A stretch of DNA of 7,184 nt from Dysgonamonadaceae bacterium (GTDB taxonomy: Bacteria; Bacteroidota; Bacteroidia; Bacteroidales; Azobacteroidaceae): positions 1-7,184 of the forward strand of contig JAITTA010000317.1 in the NCBI GenBank assembly GCA_031287395.1. The letters are read 5' to 3'. Positions 1 through 6,528 of the stretch are shown piece after piece; position 1 is the stretch's first letter; the number at the start of each line of letters is the position of its first letter. Position numbers and translations under genes: made by a program. The notes under the pieces were generated by a model, which ran no database searches, had not been told where the DNA came from, and worked only from the letters and a program-made list of their open reading frames with translations.

Positions 1-180
1 ACTAAAAAAATCGATTTGATCCCGATTGAAGAAGTGAATTTCGTATATCGTAACAATGATATAAACAATGAAGTGAAAGAATTCCTGAATTGGATTTTGT
101 CGGAAGGACAGGTTTTCAATCATGAATATGGCTTACTGAATTTAAGTGAAAAACAACTTGCCCAAATACTACATCAATAA
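1..180 (+). CDS. PstS-like phosphate-type substrate-binding protein, C-terminal fragment
   Basis: Frame 1 is open from the window edge to a TAA at 178-180 and gives the last 59 residues of a protein whose start lies outside the window. The segment VKEFLNWILSEGQ followed by NHEYGLLNLSEKQL resembles the C-terminal lobe of the PstS-like periplasmic binding proteins common in Bacteroidetes, where a 'VxEFxxWxLxDGQxFxxxxGYxxL' pattern closes the fold. The preceding IDLIPIEE also fits the end of the conserved 'xxIPID' strand in that family. Such proteins bind phosphate or a similar oxyanion in the periplasm for an ABC importer, or occur in TonB/ExbBD-linked gene clusters. The ligand-binding residues are in the missing part, so ligand and subfamily cannot be checked. 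It is probably a separate unit from the genes downstream. The family call rests on remembered family patterns, not on a search. Confidence 0.62.
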   Translation, partial: TKKIDLIPIEEVNFVYRNNDINNEVKEFLNWILSEGQVFNHEYGLLNLSEKQLAQILHQ

Positions 181-196
181 CTATTTCGAATCGTAT

Positions 197-228
197 CAGC
201 TCCTTGGATTAAGATAAAACAGGAGTTG
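197..228 (+). terminator. possible hairpin terminator after the PstS-like gene
   Basis: CAGCTCCT (197-204) can pair with AGGAGTTG (221-228) to make an 8-bp stem with one G-T wobble and a 16-base loop, starting 16 bases after the upstream stop codon. Downstream sequence is A/T-rich (TTTATGATTAAAATT), but there is no long T-run, so this is only a weak candidate for intrinsic termination. It could equally be a 5' leader structure of the susC-like gene that starts at 258. Confidence 0.3.
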
Positions 229-257
229 TTTATGATTAAAATTAAAAAGTATTTATA

Positions 258-3200
258 ATGAAACAAACATTTATATTATTGTCAATGATATTGCTGTCAT
301 TCCCCATTTTTGCCCAGCAAAAAAAGATTACGGGGAGGATTGTTGAAGCAACCGGTAAAGAACCTGTGGTGGGTGCCGTAGTCTCCATAAAATCAGGAAA
401 AGAAGGAGCCGCCAGCGATGTGGACGGCCGGTTCGAAATCACAATCGACAAACCTCTGCCCGTAACACTTGTCGTCAATTATTTAGGTTATAAACCTCAG
501 GAAATAGACGTATACGATGCGGAAGAACCTGTCTATATTCTGCTCAGCAACGATTTCAACTTATTGGATCAGGTTGTGGTCGTCGGCTACGGCAAGCAAA
601 AACGGAAAGAATTGACCGGATCGGTCGCTTCGGTTCCCAAAGGGATTCTGTCTCCGGAAAAACAGGCTATATCTTTTGATAACTTGTTGGGAGGATCTGT
701 CGCCGGTGTGAATGTAACACAAACATCGGGACAACCGGGGGCGACTTCTACCATCCGTATCAGAGGCGGAAATTCCATTAACGGTGGCAATGAACCTTTA
801 TATGTAATCGATGGAATTATTTTTTATAACGATCAGAATTCAACGAGAACGAATGCCGGGTCGGTAGATGGCGGACTAAACCCGTTGGCAAGTATCAATA
901 CGGCTGATATTGAATCTGTTGATATATTGAAAGACGTTTCGGCCACAGCTATTTACGGTTCACGTGGCGCTAACGGGGTAATTATTATTACCACCAAATC
1001 GGGGAAAAAAGGAAAAAATAACATAAACTACCAGTTTTCAACAGGTTGGCAACAAGTAACGAAAAAATTGGACTTACTGGATGCAGGACAGTGGGCGGAA
1101 TTGTATTCCGAGTTGGACGGAGGGAATACTTCTGTTGCAGACATACTGAAATCAGGAAAAACGGCCGACTGGCAGGATGCTGCGCTTCAAACCGGGATAT
1201 CCGAGAGTCATCAACTGTCTGTTAACGGAGGAGATGAGATCACCCGGTATCTTTTGTCGGGAGGTTATGTAGACCAGAAGGGCATTGTTATTAATACCGG
1301 TTTTGATCGTTATTCCGGTAGGGTTAATCTGGAACGCGATGTCTTTAAAAACCTGACGGTTGGAATCAATGCTACTGCCGGCCGTTCCACTCAGAACGGG
1401 TTTACAAATATCAGCGGTACACAACTTACAGGACGTGTTGCCAGTCCTTTTGATCTGGCTCTTCGTACGCCTCCCGTGGTTCCGGTATATGATGAAGACG
1501 GTCATTTCAACCATACAAATCCGTATGACGTAGGAGATTTCCGGCTGGGAGATTTTTCAACCAATCCGATTGCAGATTTGAAAAATACCATCGCCGAAAC
1601 GAAAAACACTTCTTTGATCGGACGATTTTATGTGTCATATACCATCATTCCTTCTTTGGTTGCGAAAATCAGTTCAGGGGTCAATCTGAGTCACATTGTA
1701 CAGAATTATTATGCTCCTTCCACCACCGTAGCCGGTCTGAAGGATACCGGGCGCGGTTCGGTCGGTAATAAAGATTACGATTCCATGCAAAACGAATTTA
1801 CCTTGAATTATTCGAAAGAATTGAATAAAAATCATCTGATTGAAGTATTGGCCGGGTATACTTCGCAAAAAACGACTATTGCTTATTCAACAGCTTTAGC
1901 GACAAATTTCACCAACGAATTGTTGACTTTTCATGATCTGGGAGCCGGAGCCAAGCGGGAACCCGCTTCGTCCGGCGGAAGCGAAAATACCCTGAACTCA
2001 TACCTGGGAAGAGTGAATTATTCTTTATTGAATCGGTACAACCTCACAGCTACCTTGAGAGCAGACGGTTCTTCCCGTTTTGTGAAACATTGGGGGTATT
2101 TCCCTTCTTTGGGTTTATCGTGGAACATTGACCAGGAACCGTTCTTTAAAAGCCGTTTGATCAATGACCTGAAACTGAGGGTCACCACCGGAACGGTCGG
2201 GAACCAGGAAATCGGGGATTACCGTTATGAGGCGACATATGCTTCCGGAAGTTATACTTTCGGAGGAGAAGCGGCGACTACTTATCGTCGGAACACGCTT
2301 GAAAATCCTGATTTGAAATGGGAGACAACTACTCAGCATAATATCGGTTTTGATGTCGGTTTCCTGAAAAGGAAAATAAATCTTGTCTTGGATGTTTATT
2401 ACAAAAAAACAACCGATTTGCTGGCTCAGGTTCCCGTAGAACTCACTACCGGATTTTCTACCCAGTTGCAGAACGTCGGAACGCTTACCAACAAAGGCCT
2501 CGAATTGACAATAAACGGAAATGTCATTGAAAAAAAACAGTTTAATTGGACGGTTTCTGCCAATGTGGCAAAGAATATCAATAAGATAACACGATTACCC
2601 CATAATATAGTTCCCGAATTCAATATTTCTCTGTCGGCCCTTTCTCCTCTGATTGTTCGGGAGGGAGAGGCGTTGGGGACTTTCTATGGTTACATCTTTG
2701 ATGGGGTTGTTCAAACGGGAGACAATCTTTCTAAAGTACCTGTACCCGGTTGGTTCGGTTCGACTCCGGTGCAGCCGGGCGATCCTAAATATCGTGATAT
2801 TCCCGCCAAAGACGGCACAATCGATGGGAAAATCACTGCCGACAATGATAAAGTGATCTTAGGATCCACGCAACCGAATTTCACTTACGGCTTCTCAAGT
2901 AATTTGGTTTATAAACAGTTGGATTTTTCCGTTCAATTTCAGGGTAGTCAGGGAAATAAACTTTATAATGCGTTACGTCATAATCTGGAAGCTACTACCA
3001 AATATTTCAATGGTTCTTCTGTCCTAGCCGAACGATGGAGACCCGGAAGTCCTTCCGCTTCCGTACCAAGAGCAACGAATACCGATTATCTGAACCTCGA
3101 TAGCCGGTATATAGAGGATGCTTCATATCTCCGGTTGAAAAATATGACGATAGGGTATAATCTTCCTTCCGTTAAACTGGGAAATTCCTTTTCGCAGGCG

Positions 3201-3377
3201 AAATTTAGGCTCTTTGCTTCCGTGCAAAATTTACTTACGCTGACTAAATATAAAGGGTATGATCCGGAAGCTTCACACAATGGAAGCGATGAAACAAGTA
3301 GTTTGTTGCAGGGTGTGGATTCTGGGGCTTATCCGGCTTCCGTTTCGTTCACCCTGGGAATTGGAGTCACTTTGTAA
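258..3377 (+). CDS. SusC/RagA family TonB-dependent outer-membrane transporter
   Basis: This 1039-residue protein is a large TonB-dependent beta-barrel that imports substrate across the outer membrane together with its SusD-like partner. A Sec signal peptide spans about residues 1-19 and ends at FAQ|Q. It is followed directly by a carboxypeptidase-D-regulatory-like domain (about 23-97; KITGRIVE, then DVDGRFEI at 54-61 and VNYLGYKP at 73-80). VVVVGYG at 106-112 contains the TonB-box-like segment, and KRKELTGSVASV (115-126) follows. The plug domain runs to about 250, with LLGGSVAGV (143-151), TIRIRGGNSI (165-174), PLYVIDGI (180-187) and DILKDVSATAIYGSRGANG (222-240). The remainder is barrel, including the usual late SusC segment near residues 840-875 (GDPKYRDI, DGTIDGKI, NFTYGF). 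Length is typical of the family. There is no STN signalling domain. The protein ends ...LGIGVTL, with Leu rather than the more usual terminal aromatic residue. The ATG at 258 is chosen because the signal peptide begins there and the sequence before it is A/T-rich. RagA-type members import peptides and SusC-type members import glycans; sequence alone does not separate them. Confidence 0.96.
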   Translation: MKQTFILLSMILLSFPIFAQQKKITGRIVEATGKEPVVGAVVSIKSGKEGAASDVDGRFEITIDKPLPVTLVVNYLGYKPQEIDVYDAEEPVYILLSNDFNLLDQVVVVGYGKQKRKELTGSVASVPKGILSPEKQAISFDNLLGGSVAGVNVTQTSGQPGATSTIRIRGGNSINGGNEPLYVIDGIIFYNDQNSTRTNAGSVDGGLNPLASINTADIESVDILKDVSATAIYGSRGANGVIIITTKSGKKGKNNINYQFSTGWQQVTKKLDLLDAGQWAELYSELDGGNTSVADILKSGKTADWQDAALQTGISESHQLSVNGGDEITRYLLSGGYVDQKGIVINTGFDRYSGRVNLERDVFKNLTVGINATAGRSTQNGFTNISGTQLTGRVASPFDLALRTPPVVPVYDEDGHFNHTNPYDVGDFRLGDFSTNPIADLKNTIAETKNTSLIGRFYVSYTIIPSLVAKISSGVNLSHIVQNYYAPSTTVAGLKDTGRGSVGNKDYDSMQNEFTLNYSKELNKNHLIEVLAGYTSQKTTIAYSTALATNFTNELLTFHDLGAGAKREPASSGGSENTLNSYLGRVNYSLLNRYNLTATLRADGSSRFVKHWGYFPSLGLSWNIDQEPFFKSRLINDLKLRVTTGTVGNQEIGDYRYEATYASGSYTFGGEAATTYRRNTLENPDLKWETTTQHNIGFDVGFLKRKINLVLDVYYKKTTDLLAQVPVELTTGFSTQLQNVGTLTNKGLELTINGNVIEKKQFNWTVSANVAKNINKITRLPHNIVPEFNISLSALSPLIVREGEALGTFYGYIFDGVVQTGDNLSKVPVPGWFGSTPVQPGDPKYRDIPAKDGTIDGKITADNDKVILGSTQPNFTYGFSSNLVYKQLDFSVQFQGSQGNKLYNALRHNLEATTKYFNGSSVLAERWRPGSPSASVPRATNTDYLNLDSRYIEDASYLRLKNMTIGYNLPSVKLGNSFSQAKFRLFASVQNLLTLTKYKGYDPEASHNGSDETSSLLQGVDSGAYPASVSFTLGIGVTL

Positions 3378-3491
3378 TTCATTCTATAAACAAAAATTAT
3401 TATCGTATGAAACGAGCATGCAAAACTTACACCCAAACGCATGAACATGACGCGAGTTCCATATGACCTTTAAAAATAAAATTATGTACAT
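3378..3491 (+). other. long susC-susD spacer with a short open frame
   Basis: The 114 bases between the SusC-like stop and the SusD-like start are longer than the few tens of bases usual for this gene pair. An ATG at 3407, 29 bases after the susC stop and preceded by A/T-rich sequence, opens a 19-codon frame (MKRACKTYTQTHEHDASSI) that stops at 3464-3466. This peptide resembles nothing I know and has no signal-peptide character. CATATGA occurs at 3460-3466, overlapping the stop of the short frame, and again at 3489-3495, overlapping the susD start. I see no strong hairpin, only a 5-bp pairing of CATGC (3417-3421) with GCATG (3439-3443). I found no match to the Bacteroidetes TAnnTTTG promoter element. 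Confidence 0.4.
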
Positions 3492-4994
3492 ATGAAAACA
3501 ATATTATCATTTTTTCTTTTGTCCGTATTGTTTGTGGCTTGCAATGATCTGGATCTGATTCCGGTCGGCAGCATCACAGGAAGTAACATCTTAAAAACGG
3601 ATAATGATGCCATTGCATTGACCAACGGAATATATGTCATCCATGCATCGATGAGCCCGCGTATCGCTTATATGACCGATCTGGCTGCTGATGCCACACA
3701 ATCGGGCGAGGCGGTTCTTTCTGAGTCGGGGGCTTTGTTGGGTATTTATACTTATGGTCCCGGCAATGGTCATGTACTTTCGATATGGACTTTTATTTAC
3801 CAGGGAATTTCAACGGCCAATTCTGTCATTGATCGGTTAGATGCTTCTACGGCTGTTTCCGAACCGTTAAAAACACGGCTGATTGGCGAAGCAAAATTCC
3901 ATCGGGCTTTATTTTATTATTATGCCGTACAGTTCTGGGGCGATGTCCCCTTGATATTGCATCCTACCGAAGGACAGGGGGGTGTCCGGACTAAAGTCGA
4001 TGAAGTGTATCGTCAAATTGTTGAAGATCTTACGGATGCTGCCAAGCCGGAGGTATTGCCGGTATCGTATCCCGAAAAAGAGAAAGGAAGGGTAACTAAC
4101 GGCGCAGCCTATGCTCTATTGGCGAAAACTTATTTGGTTTGGACACAGACATCTGCAGGCGCTCCTTCGGATGGTTACAACAAAGCGGTAGAAGCAGCCG
4201 AAAAAGTGAAAGGATATGAATTGCAGGAAGATTTTCTTGAAAATTGGAGTACGGTGAATCGCGACGGAAAAGAAAATATTTTTTCGGCTCATCATGCGAT
4301 TACCGGAAATAATCACCTGTGCCACTGTGCTTTTTCCAATGGATTCACCAATGCAACGCCTCACCTGGTCGTATCGAATATTTCTTTCTATCATCAATTT
4401 GATGATCGGGACCAGCGCAAAGCCGCTACTTATGCCAAAAGGTTGTGGGACGAAACAAAAGGAGATTATTTTGAGTTTACTCTGCCTCGTTTCCAGAAGT
4501 ATATCGACCCGCTCCATCTGCAAACAATCGTTAAGACGATGGATGTCGATCGTACAATCCTGCGTTATTCCGATGTTTTATTGACTAAAGCGGAAGCCAT
4601 TAACGAAAGAGACCATGGACCTTCGGCTGATAACAGTGCTGCTTATCAGGCTATCAATCAAGTGCGTCGTCGCGCTTTTAACCGGGAACCGGATCCTTCT
4701 GCTTTCGACTTGAAAGGTTTAAATTATGAACAATTCAGAGAAGCCGTGAGGAAAGAACGATTTTTTGAATTTACTTATGAACAGCAACGTTGGCTGGATC
4801 TGGTACGATGGAAAATTCTTGTGAAAACGGTAAAAGCCGTACCCGGAAAGGAAAAAATCGAATTGAAACACTATCGTTTCCCGATTCCACAATCTCAACG
4901 CGATATTAATCCGGAAGGACTCTGGCAAAACTGGGGATACGATGGTTACGATGAAGTGAAAACAGGTAGTAATCCGTATGTGGGATTTGAATAA
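3492..4994 (+). CDS. SusD/RagB family outer-membrane nutrient-binding lipoprotein
   Basis: This 500-residue surface lipoprotein is the expected lid and substrate-binding partner of the SusC-like transporter just upstream. Residues 1-16 form a lipoprotein signal peptide ending in LFVA, and Cys17 is the lipidation site. The following N-D-L-D is acidic, in keeping with Bacteroidetes signals that send lipoproteins to the cell surface. The family's alpha-helical TPR-like core is visible in FHRALFYYYAVQFWGDVP (136-153), the GRVTNGAAYALLAKTYL stretch (199-215), LRYSDVLLTKAEAINE (357-372), VRKERFFEFTYEQQRWLDL (419-437) and the terminal PIPQSQRDINP (464-474). The length is toward the short side for the family. 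Residues 267-279 carry an unusual His/Cys cluster (H267, H268, H275, C277, H278, C279). The gene ends with tandem TAA stops (4992-4997). No binding-site aromatics can be assigned, so the ligand is open. Confidence 0.95.
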   Translation: MKTILSFFLLSVLFVACNDLDLIPVGSITGSNILKTDNDAIALTNGIYVIHASMSPRIAYMTDLAADATQSGEAVLSESGALLGIYTYGPGNGHVLSIWTFIYQGISTANSVIDRLDASTAVSEPLKTRLIGEAKFHRALFYYYAVQFWGDVPLILHPTEGQGGVRTKVDEVYRQIVEDLTDAAKPEVLPVSYPEKEKGRVTNGAAYALLAKTYLVWTQTSAGAPSDGYNKAVEAAEKVKGYELQEDFLENWSTVNRDGKENIFSAHHAITGNNHLCHCAFSNGFTNATPHLVVSNISFYHQFDDRDQRKAATYAKRLWDETKGDYFEFTLPRFQKYIDPLHLQTIVKTMDVDRTILRYSDVLLTKAEAINERDHGPSADNSAAYQAINQVRRRAFNREPDPSAFDLKGLNYEQFREAVRKERFFEFTYEQQRWLDLVRWKILVKTVKAVPGKEKIELKHYRFPIPQSQRDINPEGLWQNWGYDGYDEVKTGSNPYVGFE

Positions 4995-5034
4995 TAAAGA
5001 TTGTTGAATATTTTTAATTAATGAATGATATAAA

Positions 5035-6495
5035 ATGAAAAAGAAAACGGTTATTTTATGGTGTGCGCTATTTGTGTTTACTTCTTCTTTTTCACAGAAA
5101 AAAAAGAAAGATGATCCTCTGGACAACATCGCTATCGAATACTTGAATCGTTCGTTCGATGTGTATGATAAACTACAGAAATTGATTTGGAGTCATCCGG
5201 AACTCGGATTTCTTGAAACGGAAAGTTCCGGAGATTTACAAAATCATTTACAGGGAAACGGTTTTACGGTAGAATCCGGCGTGGCGGGTATGCCTACCGC
5301 ATTTGTGGCGAGTTACGGTTCCGGAAGCCCGGTGATTGGTATCCTGGCTGAATTTGATGCGCTTCCCGGACTGTCGCAAGATACGGTTCCTTACCGGAAG
5401 CCTTTGATTGAAGGTGGTAATGGGCATGGTTGTGGTCACAATCTCTTTGGCGTAGGTTCCGTGGCCGGAGCCGTAGCTATCAAGCAATGGTTGGAGTCGG
5501 GTAAACATCAGGGAACTGTTAAAATTTTCGGAACTCCCGCCGAAGAAGGAGGAGGCGGAAAGGTATATATGGTTCGGGACGGTTTATTTAAAGGAGTCGA
5601 TATTGTGTTGGATTGGCATCCGTCGACGGGAAACGGGGTCAGTGTAGGAACCGGAACCGCCATACAAATGATCGATTACAGTTTTTACGGCGTTTCTTCC
5701 CATGCTGCCGGAAGTCCGGACAAAGGCCGGTCGGCGTTGGATGGGGTAGAGGCTTTTAATTACATGGTGAATCTGCTTCGCGAACATGTACCGACTTCTT
5801 CCCGTATCCATTACGTGATCACGAACGGAGGGGAAGCGCCTAATGTCGTGCCTGATTATGCTAAGGTATCTTATTACATCCGGAATCCAAAACGGGAAGT
5901 CTTGAAGGATCTGACAAATTGGATAGGACAGGCCGCCGAAGGCGCTGCCAAAGGGACGCAGACTACTGTTAAATCTGAAATCATTTCCGGTTTTTATGAA
6001 TTATTAAATAACCGGACGCTGGCTCAGTTGGTGCAGAAAAAACTGGAATTAGTAGGCGGTGTGATATACGATGACAGGGAACGTGCTTTTGCCGAAGAGA
6101 TCGTGAAAAGTTTAAATCAGAACGATAGTATTTTGAAAAATGCAAAAATTATCAGACCTTTGCAAGAGGAGAAACCTTCTTTGGGAGGCGGTTCAACTGA
6201 TGTAGGTGATGTGAGTTGGAATGTGCCTACAATAAGTTTCGGAACGGCAACTTTTATTCCCGGAAGCGCCGGCCACAGTTGGCAGAATGTTGCATCGGGA
6301 GGTTCAACCATCGGAACAAAGGGGTTGATCAATGCGGCAAAGGTGTTTTCTTTAACGGCGATAGAACTTTATACTAACCCTGGATTAGTGCAGGAGGCTC
6401 GATCGGAATTTGAAAGGAAAAGAGGAGCGGATTTCTTGTATGTCCCTTTATTGGGAGATCGGGTGCCGGCATTGGATTACAGACGGAAAAAATAA
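5035..6495 (+). CDS. exported M20-family amidohydrolase, AbgB-like (p-aminobenzoyl-glutamate hydrolase subunit B type)
   Basis: This 486-residue metallo-amidohydrolase probably cleaves an amide bond between an acyl or aryl group, or a peptide, and an amino acid. Conserved blocks match E. coli AbgB closely as I recall it: HPELGF (54-59), LAEFDALPGLSQ (104-115), GNGHGCGHNLFG (128-139), GTPAEEGGGGK (166-176), DWHP (193-196), GRSALD (231-236), the ITNGGEAPNVVP stretch (262-273) and STDVGDVSW (387-395). Expected M20D metal ligands are all present: C133, H135, E171, H195 and H414, with E170 as the likely catalytic acid/base. A dimerisation or lid domain lies at about 215-325. Unlike cytoplasmic AbgB, it begins with a Sec signal peptide (MKKKTVILWC... 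to SFS|Q at 20/21), so a periplasmic location is inferred. The mature N-terminus is very basic (QKKKK). No AbgA partner is in the window. It lies 40 bases after susD-like and 33 before the permease, fitting co-transcription. The start is set by the signal peptide; other nearby ATGs (5021, 5025) are out of frame. The true substrate could be an N-acyl amino acid or dipeptide. Confidence 0.92.
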   Translation: MKKKTVILWCALFVFTSSFSQKKKKDDPLDNIAIEYLNRSFDVYDKLQKLIWSHPELGFLETESSGDLQNHLQGNGFTVESGVAGMPTAFVASYGSGSPVIGILAEFDALPGLSQDTVPYRKPLIEGGNGHGCGHNLFGVGSVAGAVAIKQWLESGKHQGTVKIFGTPAEEGGGGKVYMVRDGLFKGVDIVLDWHPSTGNGVSVGTGTAIQMIDYSFYGVSSHAAGSPDKGRSALDGVEAFNYMVNLLREHVPTSSRIHYVITNGGEAPNVVPDYAKVSYYIRNPKREVLKDLTNWIGQAAEGAAKGTQTTVKSEIISGFYELLNNRTLAQLVQKKLELVGGVIYDDRERAFAEEIVKSLNQNDSILKNAKIIRPLQEEKPSLGGGSTDVGDVSWNVPTISFGTATFIPGSAGHSWQNVASGGSTIGTKGLINAAKVFSLTAIELYTNPGLVQEARSEFERKRGADFLYVPLLGDRVPALDYRRKK

Positions 6496-6528
6496 TAGTT
6501 CTGAAAATTTTAATTTAAATAAATTCCG

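Noticed and set aside
3259..3444. 61-codon plus-strand frame crossing the end of the susC-like gene into the spacer
   Set aside because: Most of it is an out-of-frame reading of the final SusC barrel strands, and it has no plausible start context or recognisable product.
4116..4523. 135-codon open frame on the minus strand inside the susD-like gene
   Set aside because: It lies wholly within a well-supported gene, has no recognisable domain, and is explained as the antisense shadow of that coding sequence.
5098..5105. Run of eight A near the start of the amidohydrolase gene, considered as a phase-variation or slippage site
   Set aside because: The run encodes part of a natural lysine stretch and the frame is intact. 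A similar A8 run occurs in the susC-like gene (2530-2537), so such runs are not special in this A/T-rich window.
4719..5129. 136-codon minus-strand open frame spanning the susD-amidohydrolase junction
   Set aside because: It overlaps the conserved SusD C-terminus and the hydrolase signal peptide, and its translation is low-complexity, Phe-rich antisense of Lys-rich codons.
6496..6528. A/T-rich gap before the permease, including the palindrome ATTTAAAT, considered as a terminator or promoter
   Set aside because: There is no G/C-containing stem or T-run and no TAnnTTTG element. Short A/T palindromes are expected by chance here.
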